Source: Mycolicibacter algericus DSM 45454
GTDB lineage: Bacteria > Actinomycetota > Actinomycetes > Mycobacteriales > Mycobacteriaceae
Length of the DNA: 46,319 bases
Reading direction: 5' to 3'
Assembly: GCF_002086455.1 (NCBI RefSeq)
Contig: NZ_MVHC01000027.1
Span: 1 to 46,319, forward strand
Shown here: positions 24,081-31,213 of the stretch, piece by piece
How positions within the stretch are numbered: the first letter of the stretch is position 1
Layout of the letters: each line of letters starts with the position of its first letter
The notes under the pieces: generated by a model
What the model saw: only the letters and a program-made list of their open reading frames with translations
What the model was told of the DNA's origin: nothing
Database searches by the model: none
Program-made: the position numbers and the translations under genes

Positions 24081-25430
24081 TCAGACGTTGACCACCAGCG
24101 ACAACCCGTGCCGATCCCGGCCGGCCCGGCGCCGCCTGCTGCGAACCAGCAACCGGGCCACCGCCGCCTCGACGCCGCGCGCCAGCTCGTCCGCGTCGCG
24201 GACGGTGCCGTAGTCGGAGACGATGCCGAAGAACAGGCTGTCGGCGTAGCGCAGGATCGCCGCGCCGGTACGCAACTGCATCGCGATCGGCGGGACTGGC
24301 AACACCGCGGAGACCGGGCGTCCCATGACCGCCAGCGGCCGGCCGGGGCCGGGCACACTGGCCGCCAGCGCCACCACGCTGCGCTGCGGCAGCCGGGACA
24401 GCAGATTGGTCGCCCAGGCGGTGACCGGCACCGGGATCGCCCGTGCCACCGCCGCCACCGCGCCGGCGGGGCCGCGGTCGGCGTCGGCTCTGGCCTGCGC
24501 CAGCCGCGCGTGCACCAGGCGTAGCCGAACCACCGGGTTGTCTTCGTCGACCGGCAGCCGGGGCAGCAGCACCGCCTGCCGAAGCGGTACCAGGGTACGC
24601 AGCGAATCGGACTTCGGCCGCTCGCCGCGGCGGACCATCATGTTGCGGTAGCTCTCGGTGAGGGCAGCCAGCGCGACATCGTCGACGGTGACGTCGAAGG
24701 TCTGGCAGATCCGGTCGACCTCGGCGGCGCTGACCCTTGCCGAGACGTACCGGCGCCGCCGGCTGGTCAGTGGGCCGTTCAGCGGTGTCGCCGGCCGCCG
24801 TAGGCCGGCGGCGAACTCCGCGGCGTCGCGCAACGCCTGGTCGGTCCGCATCACCCCGGCCACCGTGGCGGTCGCGATCGAGGAGGCGAGCCGCAGCGCA
24901 CCGCGCCACCCGCCGTCGGCGGCAGCCGCGACCGCGCCGGGCATGGTGCCGTGAGCCGGACCCTCATCGGACAGCCCGGCGAGGATGTGGACGGTGGCGA
25001 CGGCGTCGGCGATACAGGGGTGGACCTTGACCAGCATCGCCCAGCGGCCATCGGACAGGCCCCCGATCACCCAGATCTCCCACAGCGGCCTGTCCCGCTC
25101 CAGCCGCCAGGACATCACCTCGGCCACCACCGAGAACAAGTCGTCGTCGCTACCGGTGCCGGGGACCGCGATACCGCAGACGTGGTTGGCGAGCTTGAAG
25201 TTGCGGTCCTCGACCCACTCGGGAGGGCCGAGGTCGAAGAGGCGACGCCGCAGCCGCTGGGCGAACCGTGGGCAGGCCGCGATCCGCTCGCCCAGCACCG
25301 ACATCAGCGCCTGGTGATCGGGCATCGGGCCGTCGAGCACCGCCAGGGCACCCATGCCCAGGTTGGTGTGCCGATCGGCGTCCTCGACGTTGAGAAAACT
25401 CGCATCCAGGGGGGTCAGGTGCTCGGCCAC
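24081..25430 (-). CDS. WS/DGAT-family protein with degenerate active site
   Basis: 449 residues. Wax ester synthase/diacylglycerol acyltransferase family: N-terminal HLTPLDASFLNVEDADRHTN, RPLWEIWVIGGL, then DVTVDDVALAALTESYR, LRTLVPLR and a C-terminal SDYGTVRDADELARG. The catalytic HHxxxDG motif reads HPCIADA (residues 137-143): the second His is Pro and the Gly is Ala, while the Asp is kept. Acyltransferase activity is therefore doubtful; a binding or regulatory role is possible. GTG 25430 is preceded by GGAGG at the right distance. Convergent with ftsK. Confidence 0.85.
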   Translation of the reverse strand: MAEHLTPLDASFLNVEDADRHTNLGMGALAVLDGPMPDHQALMSVLGERIAACPRFAQRLRRRLFDLGPPEWVEDRNFKLANHVCGIAVPGTGSDDDLFSVVAEVMSWRLERDRPLWEIWVIGGLSDGRWAMLVKVHPCIADAVATVHILAGLSDEGPAHGTMPGAVAAAADGGWRGALRLASSIATATVAGVMRTDQALRDAAEFAAGLRRPATPLNGPLTSRRRRYVSARVSAAEVDRICQTFDVTVDDVALAALTESYRNMMVRRGERPKSDSLRTLVPLRQAVLLPRLPVDEDNPVVRLRLVHARLAQARADADRGPAGAVAAVARAIPVPVTAWATNLLSRLPQRSVVALAASVPGPGRPLAVMGRPVSAVLPVPPIAMQLRTGAAILRYADSLFFGIVSDYGTVRDADELARGVEAAVARLLVRSRRRRAGRDRHGLSLVVNV

Positions 25431-25530
25431 GACTACCTCCAGTTGTCTGCAACTGTCAGTACCACTATCTCGTGTTCGCGTCGCCGGCGGCAGGGCCGGA
25501 AGTCCCTGGTTCGGCGCACCCGGTACGCAC

Positions 25531-25574
25531 GGACACGTGCCGGACACGGACCGGACACGGACCAGACACCGGCG
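25531..25574. repeat. Four 11-bp tandem direct repeats
   Basis: Units start at 25531, 25542, 25553 and 25564. The two middle ones are identical (GGACACGGACC), the first differs at two bases, the fourth is degenerate (AGACACCGGCG). They lie in the divergent gap between the WS/DGAT and DUF421 genes, at about -80 to -37 of the predicted DUF421 start. The period is close to one helical turn. Confidence 0.7.
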
Positions 25575-25598
25575 GTTTTCCCGCGTCCGGCGGGCGCG

Positions 25599-25604
25599 TA
25601 ATCT
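25599..25604 (+). promoter_or_regulatory. -10 hexamer of leaderless DUF421 gene
   Basis: TAATCT, 6 nt before GTG 25611. Confidence 0.5.
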
Positions 25605-25610
25605 CGCCTC

Positions 25611-26120
25611 GTGGACTGGGCTCGCCTTTTTGCTTTCGACACACCGCCTTCGGAGATCATTGTCCGCGGGACCGTCATCTACATAGCGATTTATGCGTTG
25701 CTGCGGGTGGTGTTGAAACGGGAGGCGGGCACCAACGGCATCACGGATCTGATCGTCGTGGTGTTGATCGCCGACGCCGCCCAGAACGGGATGGCGGGCG
25801 GTTACCGGTCGATCAGCGACGGGATCCTGCTGGTCGGAGTGATCATCGGCTGGTCCTACCTGCTGAACTGGATGGCCCACCGCTGGCCGACCGTGGCACG
25901 GCTGCTGCGGCCCGGGCCGTTGCTGGTGATTCACGACGGCGAACTCCTGTACGGCAACATGCGCAAGGAGATGATCACCGAGCAGCACGTCCGTGAGCAG
26001 GCCCGCAAGCAGGGGATCGCGGACCTCGCCATGGTGCGGGAGGGTCGCATGGAATCCGACGGTCAGTTCAGCTTCCTCGTCGGCTCGACGCGCCGGACCG
26101 CCGGTCTGGTGATGGACTAG
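25611..26120 (+). CDS. DUF421 (YetF-like) membrane protein
   Basis: 169 residues. Two or three N-terminal membrane segments (about residues 17-35, 45-60 and 70-88) followed by a small cytoplasmic domain with PGPLLVIHDGELLYGNMRKEMITEQHVREQARKQGI, the DUF421 core. Function unknown; YetF-like relatives are spore- or envelope-associated in Bacillus. GTG 25611 starts with MDWARLFAFDTPPSEI, typical of the family. Ends 9 bases from convergent argA. Confidence 0.88.
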   Translation: MDWARLFAFDTPPSEIIVRGTVIYIAIYALLRVVLKREAGTNGITDLIVVVLIADAAQNGMAGGYRSISDGILLVGVIIGWSYLLNWMAHRWPTVARLLRPGPLLVIHDGELLYGNMRKEMITEQHVREQARKQGIADLAMVREGRMESDGQFSFLVGSTRRTAGLVMD

Positions 26121-26129
26121 CGCAGGACT

Positions 26130-26654
26130 CTAGAGCACCAGCAGCATCCGGGTGTTGCCCAGCGTGTTGGGCTTGACGTAGCTCAGGTCCAGGAATTCGG
26201 CCACCCCGACGTCGTAGGACCGCTGCATTTCCGCGAAAACCTCTGCGGTGACCGGTGTTCCGTCGATCTCGGTGAAGCCGTGCCGGGCGAAGAAGGCGGT
26301 CTCGAAAGTCAACACGAACAGTCGCTGCAACTGCAGTTCCCGGGCGACCTGCAGTAGCCGGTCGACGAGCGCGTGGCCGATGCCGCGGCCCGTCAGCGCC
26401 GGGTCCACCGCGATGGTGCGCACCTCGCCGAGATCAGACCACAGCACGTGCAGGGCGCCGCAGCCCACCACCTGTTGTTCGGAATCCTCGGCGACCCAGA
26501 ACTCCTGGACCGCCTCGTACAGCGTCACCAGGTTCTTTTCCAGCAGGATCTTGCCGGCGTACGTGTCCACCAGCCGCTTGATCGCCGGGACGTCGGATGT
26601 CCGCGCGCGCCGGATCAGGGGCTGTGGGGCCGGCGAATCAGCCGCGAGGTGCAC
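26130..26654 (-). CDS. argA: N-acetylglutamate synthase (GNAT, Rv2747-like)
   Basis: 174 residues, the same length as M. tuberculosis Rv2747. Single-domain GNAT acetyltransferase making N-acetylglutamate, the first step of arginine synthesis. RRARTSDVPAIKRLVDTYAGKILLEKN, GCGALHVLWSDLGEVRTIAV and the acetyl-CoA loop LTGRGIGHALVDRLL are diagnostic, as is the C-terminal SYVKPNTLGNTRMLLVL. GTG 26654 is chosen because TACTGT (26666-26661, minus strand) lies 6 nt upstream; ATG 26678 would precede that hexamer. Divergent from pgsA3. Confidence 0.9.
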   Translation of the reverse strand: MHLAADSPAPQPLIRRARTSDVPAIKRLVDTYAGKILLEKNLVTLYEAVQEFWVAEDSEQQVVGCGALHVLWSDLGEVRTIAVDPALTGRGIGHALVDRLLQVARELQLQRLFVLTFETAFFARHGFTEIDGTPVTAEVFAEMQRSYDVGVAEFLDLSYVKPNTLGNTRMLLVL

Positions 26655-26662
26655 AGGTGCAC
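26647..26662. repeat. 8-bp tandem repeat at the argA start
   Basis: AGGTGCAC twice in tandem, each unit containing the palindrome GTGCAC. It covers the argA start codon and the space to its -10 hexamer. May be an operator or coincidental. Confidence 0.35.
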
Positions 26663-26666
26663 AGTA
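26661..26666 (-). promoter_or_regulatory. -10 hexamer of leaderless argA
   Basis: TACTGT on the minus strand, 6 nt before GTG 26654. Confidence 0.5.
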
Positions 26667-26696
26667 ACGGTTTCTCATTTCGTGCTTGGTAACCGA

Positions 26697-26702
26697 TATT
26701 CT
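26697..26702 (+). promoter_or_regulatory. -10 hexamer of leaderless pgsA3
   Basis: TATTCT, 7 nt before GTG 26710. Confidence 0.5.
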
Positions 26703-26709
26703 GTCTGCC

Positions 26710-27297
26710 GTGTCGCGGCAACCTCAAACCGGCCCGGCGGTGACGCACGTCCCGGTGGTCAATCTCGCCAACGCGGTCACCGTCATGCGGCTGCTGTTGG
26801 TGCCGGTCTTCCTGCTGGCGTTGTTCGCCGCGGACGGCCACGACGCCAAGACCCGCATCGCGGCGTTCGTCATCTTCGCGGTGGCGATCATCACCGACCG
26901 GCTCGACGGTGCGCTGGCCCGCAACTACGGGTTGGTGACCGAATTCGGCACCCTGGCCGACCCCATCGCCGACAAGGCACTGATCGGCGCGGCGTTGATC
27001 GGCCTGTCGATGCTCGGCGATCTGTGGTGGTGGGTGACGGTGCTGGTGCTGGTCCGAGAGATCGGGATCACCGTGCTGCGGTTCGCCGTGCTGCACCGCG
27101 GCGTGATCCCGGCCAGCCGCGGCGGGAAACTCAAGACACTGGTGCAGGCGGTCGGTATCGGGCTGCTCATCCTGCCGCTGAGCGGTCCGTGGCTGGTGAC
27201 GGCCTGGGCGGTGATGGCCGCCGCGGTGGTGCTGACCGTGGTGACCGGCGTGGATTACGTGATGTCGGCGATCGCCGATCTCCGCGACCGGAGTTGA
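26710..27297 (+). CDS. pgsA3: CDP-alcohol phosphatidyltransferase PgsA3
   Basis: 195 residues with about five membrane segments. The CDP-alcohol phosphatidyltransferase motif is complete: DG-x2-AR-x8-G-x3-D-x3-D in DRLDGALARNYGLVTEFG and the following DPIAD. Closest in sequence and position to M. tuberculosis PgsA3 (Rv2746c), a phosphatidylglycerophosphate synthase type enzyme of membrane lipid synthesis. GTG 26710 (VSRQPQTG) matches the homolog and the leaderless -10. clgR follows 89 bases on, with its own promoter. Confidence 0.93.
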   Translation: MSRQPQTGPAVTHVPVVNLANAVTVMRLLLVPVFLLALFAADGHDAKTRIAAFVIFAVAIITDRLDGALARNYGLVTEFGTLADPIADKALIGAALIGLSMLGDLWWWVTVLVLVREIGITVLRFAVLHRGVIPASRGGKLKTLVQAVGIGLLILPLSGPWLVTAWAVMAAAVVLTVVTGVDYVMSAIADLRDRS

Positions 27298-27308
27298 TCG
27301 AGCGATCC

Positions 27309-27336
27309 GGGAACCCTGACGGGCGTGGCGCGCGTT
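27309..27336 (+). promoter_or_regulatory. SigE-type promoter of clgR
   Basis: GGGAACC (27309-27315), 17-nt spacer, CGTT (27333-27336), matching the mycobacterial SigE consensus GGAACC-N15-17-CGTT. Predicted start near 27343 gives a leader of about 44 nt. The M. tuberculosis clgR-psp operon is known to be SigE dependent. Confidence 0.75.
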
Positions 27337-27386
27337 GACCTTGGTGACTGTCGGTTTTCCAGGTTGGCCCTAAGGGGGAGTACACG

Positions 27387-27728
27387 ATGACGGCATTGCT
27401 GCGGGAATCGGTCGGCGAGGTGTTGCGCCAGGCCCGGACGGCGCAGGGTCGCACGCTGCGTGAGGTGTCCGACTCGGCGCGGGTCAGCCTGGGCTATCTC
27501 TCGGAGGTCGAGCGGGGCCGCAAGGAGGCGTCCAGCGAGTTGCTCAACGCGATCTGCTCGGCATTGCAGGTCCCGTTGTCGGACGTGCTCTTCGATGCCG
27601 GCAGCCGGTTGGCGCGGGCCGAGCGGGCCGAGCGGGCCGAACGGGCCGTCCGGAACCTGGGCGTCACCCGCATCGACGCCGGAACCAAGGTCGTCATCCC
27701 GCCGCCGCGGGCGATGGCCTCGGCATGA
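27387..27728 (+). CDS. clgR: Transcriptional regulator ClgR
   Basis: 113 residues; M. tuberculosis ClgR has 112. Cro/C1-type helix-turn-helix at about residues 9-68 (VLRQARTAQGRTLREVSDSARVSLGYLSEVERGRKEASSELL). It activates the Clp protease genes and the psp genes under envelope stress. The tail contains a 9-bp DNA repeat encoding AERAERAERA, then a conserved VTRIDAGTKVVIPPP end; the C-terminal alanines suit its known turnover by Clp protease. ATG 27387 follows GGGGGAG. A CCCTAAGGG palindrome (27368-27376) lies just before it and might be an autoregulatory site. Confidence 0.94.
   Translation: MTALLRESVGEVLRQARTAQGRTLREVSDSARVSLGYLSEVERGRKEASSELLNAICSALQVPLSDVLFDAGSRLARAERAERAERAVRNLGVTRIDAGTKVVIPPPRAMASA
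27616..27651 (+). repeat. 9-bp tandem repeats inside clgR
   Basis: GGGCCGAGC twice, then GGGCCGAAC and a degenerate GGGCCGTCC. In frame, encoding Ala-Glu-Arg repeats downstream of the DNA-binding domain; slippage would change copy number without a frameshift. Confidence 0.7.
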
Positions 27729-27853
27729 CAGTCCGGCCCGGCGCGCCCGGGCGGAAGGCAGCCTGAAGCCGCACCCACCGACCGGCGAACCGATAAATTG
27801 TCAGCGGTAAGCGGCAGACTGACAACATCCGAACAATCAGACGGAGCTGACTG

Positions 27854-28669
27854 ATGGCCAACCCGTTCGTCAAGGCGTGGAAGTACTTGATGGCGCTGTT
27901 TAACTCGAAGATCGACGAGCACGCCGATCCCAAGGTGCAGATCCAGCAGGCGATCGAAGAGGCGCAGCGTCAGCACCAGGCCTTGACCCAGCAGGCCGCC
28001 CAGGTGATCGGCAACCAGCGGCAACTGGAGATGCGGCTGAATCGGCAGCTGGCCGACATCGAGAAGCTCCAGGTCAACGTGCGCCAGGCGCTCACGCTGG
28101 CCGACCAGGCGGAGGCGGCGGGTGACGCCGCCAAGAAAACCGAGTACGAGAACGCTGCCGAGGCGTTCGCGGCTCAACTGGTCACTGCCGAGCAGAGCGT
28201 GGAAGACCTCAAGGCGCTGCACGACCAGGCGCTGACCGCTGCCGGTCAGGCCAAGAAGGCCGTCGAGCAGAACGCGATGATGTTGCAGCAGAAGATCGCC
28301 GAGCGCACCAAGCTGCTCAGCCAGCTCGAGCAGGCCAAGATGCAGGAGCAGGTCAGCGCCTCGCTGCGGTCGATGAGCGAGATTGCCGCGCCGGGAACCA
28401 CTCCCAGCCTCGATGAGGTGCGCGACAAGATCGAACGGCGCTACGCCAACGCACTCGGCGAAGCGGAACTGGCAAAAGGCTCGGTGCAGGGTCGGATGAT
28501 CGAGGTCGAACAGGCGGGCGTGCAGATGGCCGGCCATTCCCGGTTGGAGCAGATCCGCGCCTCGATGCGCGGTGAGTCGCTGCCGGCCGGCGGCGCCACA
28601 CCGCCGGTCACGCCGGCGGCGCCGCAATCGGGCGCCGATCCCAATCCCGAGAATCCGCTGGGCCGGTAG
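27854..28669 (+). CDS. pspA: Phage-shock protein A homolog (PspA/IM30)
   Basis: 271 residues. N-terminal amphipathic helix (MANPFVKAWKYLMALFNSKIDEHADP) for membrane binding, then long coiled coil to about residue 230 and a Pro-rich tail, as in the mycobacterial 35-kDa antigen/Rv2744c. Peripheral inner-membrane protein that protects envelope integrity and binds ClgR. ATG 27854 follows GGAG. 125 bases from clgR and four bases before pspM, forming the clgR-pspA-pspM operon. Confidence 0.95.
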   Translation: MANPFVKAWKYLMALFNSKIDEHADPKVQIQQAIEEAQRQHQALTQQAAQVIGNQRQLEMRLNRQLADIEKLQVNVRQALTLADQAEAAGDAAKKTEYENAAEAFAAQLVTAEQSVEDLKALHDQALTAAGQAKKAVEQNAMMLQQKIAERTKLLSQLEQAKMQEQVSASLRSMSEIAAPGTTPSLDEVRDKIERRYANALGEAELAKGSVQGRMIEVEQAGVQMAGHSRLEQIRASMRGESLPAGGATPPVTPAAPQSGADPNPENPLGR

Positions 28670-28672
28670 TAG

Positions 28673-29476
28673 ATGGCCATGTCAGTCGGAGGTCGCTCCC
28701 GGCGCGTGCTGCTGCAGCGGGCCGTCGACCGTGCCAGTGAGGCCGCCGACGTACTGGCCGACAAGCTCGGTGCGATCGCCGACCCGCGGGCCAGGTTGCT
28801 GCGCAAGCGCCGCTGGGCGCTACGGCTGGGCCTGTTCTTCGGCGCGGCATGCGGATTCTGGTTGCTGGTGACGGCGGTGCTGGCCTCGTGGGCCACACCG
28901 GTGTGGGTGTTGCTGATCACCGGGCTGATCGCCGCCGGGGCGGCCGCGCCGGCCACGTTGCTGTTGCTGCGGTTCCGTTGGCTGCGTTCGGTGCCGCTGC
29001 CGGCCGCGCGGACCGTCACTGCGCGCCGCCTACCGCCGCCCGGTTCGGCGGCGCGGCCGGCGATGTATGCGCTGGGCGCCTCCGAGCGCGGCATGGTGTC
29101 GCTGCTGGGCGTGCTGGAACGCGGCCGGTTGCTACCCGGCGAGGAGATCGCCGAACTGACCGCCGCGGCGGGCGGCGCCGCGTCGACGATGGCGGCCACC
29201 GCCGGCCAGGTGGTGTCGATGGAGCGCACCGTGCAGCACAACGCGCAGGCGGGGCAGTACCTGGTGCCGACGATCAACGCGTTCACCGCCCAGTTGAGCG
29301 CCGGGGTCCGCCAGTACAACGAAATGGTCACCGCTGCCGCGCAATTGGTGGCCGCAGCCAATGATGGTTCGACGATATCTCCTGGTACTTACCGCGAAGA
29401 GTTGGCCGGCGCGACCGACCGAATGCTGGGCTGGGCCCAGGCATTCGAGGAACTCGCCCAATCACCCAGGCTTTAG
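28673..29476 (+). CDS. pspM: Psp membrane protein PspM (Rv2743c-like)
   Basis: 267 residues. Arg-rich cytoplasmic N-terminus, two membrane segments (about residues 57-76 and 80-103), then a soluble helical region (ELTAAAGGAASTMAATAGQVVSMERTVQHN). Corresponds to the mycobacterial PspM that partners PspA at the membrane. ATG 28679 is an alternative start. In M. tuberculosis pspN (Rv2742c) follows; here the next gene is a convergent methyltransferase, so the operon ends at pspM. It overlaps that gene's stop by four bases. Confidence 0.9.
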   Translation: MAMSVGGRSRRVLLQRAVDRASEAADVLADKLGAIADPRARLLRKRRWALRLGLFFGAACGFWLLVTAVLASWATPVWVLLITGLIAAGAAAPATLLLLRFRWLRSVPLPAARTVTARRLPPPGSAARPAMYALGASERGMVSLLGVLERGRLLPGEEIAELTAAAGGAASTMAATAGQVVSMERTVQHNAQAGQYLVPTINAFTAQLSAGVRQYNEMVTAAAQLVAAANDGSTISPGTYREELAGATDRMLGWAQAFEELAQSPRL

Positions 29477-30186
29477 TAGGCCGGGATCCGCTGAAAAACC
29501 AGCAGCGCGTCGGCGATCAGATCGTGCGGGTACCGATCCCACACCACCGCTGTCGTCCCTAGCCGGGTGAGGTGGTGTTCGAGAACGCGTGCACAATCGG
29601 AGATCAAGTGCGTGGTGGAACCCAAGTGGTGGATGTCCGCCACGTTCCACACGGCGAAGCCCGCGGGCGCCAGCAGCCGCGCGCACTGGGCGGCGACGGC
29701 GCCGAGTTCGGCCAGGTAACGGCCGTAGTCCCCGTTGTTCTCTTCGTAACCGGTGAGTGGATCGGCCTCGTGATGCTGCCGGGTCATGTAGGGCGGAGAT
29801 GTGAGGACGAGGTCGACACTCGCGTCGGGAAGGTGCCGTCCGCTCCCGCGGATTACTTCCAGCAGTTCCCGTGCATCGCCCTGCAGAACATGCGCACCGG
29901 GCACGCGTCTCCGCAGGTAGTCGACACGCTCGGGCAGCAACTCGATACCAAGCGCTGCCCGCCCGAGAGCCACAGCCCGATCGAGGGTGGTGCCGAACCC
30001 GGCGAACGGATCGAACACCAGGTCGCCGGGCGCAGTGCACCGTTCGATCACATGGTCGACTGTTGCGGAAAGCATGTGCACGTCTTCGTCGGAGGCTGGC
30101 GGGCGCTCCGCCAGAAACGCGCCGTGCGCCGCGAACAGCCGTATATCCAGCGGGGAAGTCCCAGGCCTAGATCTCATCAACCACAT
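29473..30186 (-). CDS. DNA methyltransferase (TSPPY type), probably orphan
   Basis: 237 residues. AdoMet motif DPFAGFGTT (residues 59-67) precedes the catalytic motif TSPPY (129-133), which favours N4-cytosine or N6-adenine methylation of DNA. The order I then IV, with only about 60 residues between them and about 100 after, leaves little room for a target-recognition domain. No restriction endonuclease is nearby. The start could be ATG 30177. It lies 43 bases downstream of another methyltransferase gene on the same strand. An RNA target cannot be excluded. Confidence 0.82.
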   Translation of the reverse strand: MWLMRSRPGTSPLDIRLFAAHGAFLAERPPASDEDVHMLSATVDHVIERCTAPGDLVFDPFAGFGTTLDRAVALGRAALGIELLPERVDYLRRRVPGAHVLQGDARELLEVIRGSGRHLPDASVDLVLTSPPYMTRQHHEADPLTGYEENNGDYGRYLAELGAVAAQCARLLAPAGFAVWNVADIHHLGSTTHLISDCARVLEHHLTRLGTTAVVWDRYPHDLIADALLVFQRIPAY

Positions 30187-30229
30187 CCCGACTCATAATC
30201 GCGTCGCGCGGCGCAGCTACTCCGCTCGC

Positions 30230-31012
30230 CTAACTTGCAATATTGTGACTCGCTAGAAAATCCTCCGGCAACGGCGCCGTCAACCTTCCGACCAGCGCGT
30301 AGTAAAATAGCTGCCTGCCTTCCATTGATAGCCGATGCCGGTATAACTCGAGGTGATAGACGTCAAAATATCTTGAAAAAACAAGCGCGCGAACCAGGCG
30401 TGAAAAGCCGGTCTGATCGTCGGCGTCCAGGAATGAGTGTTTGATGTTGAATGCCAGCCAACCGGTCGGTTTGATCAGTCGGACCGCGTTGATGAAAGCA
30501 CGCGGTGGAATATCTCCGAAACCGAGCGCCGCCACACACGTCAAGCAATCGAAATTCCACTCGGTGAGCTCGCCGCGCAAGCGCGCGTCCACGTCGCTCA
30601 GATCCGTGATGTAGTACGCGTCGTAAACGGTGGGCCGATCACGATAAGCGGCATCACGTGCCTCTGGGATGATGTCGACGCCGACGAGTCGGGCTACTCC
30701 ATCGCGCTTGAGGACTTCGCCCATCATGCCGTTGCCTGCTCCCAGATCCAGGATCCGCAACTCGGTCAGCGGCTCCCGTTCGGTCTGTAACGCCCGTTGA
30801 AGCAATTCCAACACCTTGTCCGGGGATTTACACCTCAGTCGACCATAGAAGAGTTCCTCGTAAAGGCCTGGCCGTTTATATATTTCGGCGTAGTCGTGAA
30901 AGCGTAGCATTTGAACTTTGCCGTTATCGACGAGTCCGAACTCAACTTCGTCTTGAGTCAGGCGTTCCGAATTAACCGGCGGAAACTCAATTCTATATAG
31001 CTGCGAAGTCAT
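30230..31012 (-). CDS. Class I SAM-dependent methyltransferase
   Basis: 260 residues. Rossmann methyltransferase with RILDLGAGNGMMGEVL (about 86-101), VGVDIIPEARDAAY, and FDCLTCVAALGFGDIPPRAFINAVRLIKPTGWLAFNIKHSFL. The substrate is unknown; it resembles small-molecule enzymes more than nucleic-acid ones. The gene is visibly richer in A+T than its neighbours, with codons such as ATA and TTA rare elsewhere here, suggesting recent acquisition. TATTAT (31024-31019, minus) six bases before the ATG is a strong leaderless -10 and would drive both methyltransferases. Confidence 0.85.
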   Translation of the reverse strand: MTSQLYRIEFPPVNSERLTQDEVEFGLVDNGKVQMLRFHDYAEIYKRPGLYEELFYGRLRCKSPDKVLELLQRALQTEREPLTELRILDLGAGNGMMGEVLKRDGVARLVGVDIIPEARDAAYRDRPTVYDAYYITDLSDVDARLRGELTEWNFDCLTCVAALGFGDIPPRAFINAVRLIKPTGWLAFNIKHSFLDADDQTGFSRLVRALVFSRYFDVYHLELYRHRLSMEGRQLFYYALVGRLTAPLPEDFLASHNIAS

Positions 31013-31018
31013 ATCGTG

Positions 31019-31024
31019 ATAATA
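31019..31024 (-). promoter_or_regulatory. -10 hexamer of leaderless methyltransferase gene
   Basis: TATTAT on the minus strand, 6 nt before ATG 31012. Confidence 0.55.
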
Positions 31025-31213
31025 CAGCTACCGGCTGCTGCGCTTCTGCCGGGCTGCGCGCCGTTCTGATCACCGGGCATCCTCGTGTCCTAAAAACACA
31101 AATAATGGATTGAATATGGTAGGGTTCACTGTTCGGCGTTGGATCCATGGGGGGCGCGGGTAAGTTATGCGGCGTAAGAATGCTGACTCCGCGTATTCGG
31201 ACAGACACCAGAC

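Noticed and set aside
23467..24909. Open minus-strand frame spanning the ftsK 3' end and the WS/DGAT gene.
   Set aside because: Low-complexity Arg/Gly/Ala translation in a different frame from the WS/DGAT protein, no homology; a compositional shadow.
31013..31213. A+T-rich 200-bp gap searched for transposon ends or a tRNA-type attachment site.
   Set aside because: No inverted terminal repeats, direct duplications or tRNA cloverleaf could be seen; only the methyltransferase promoter is supported.
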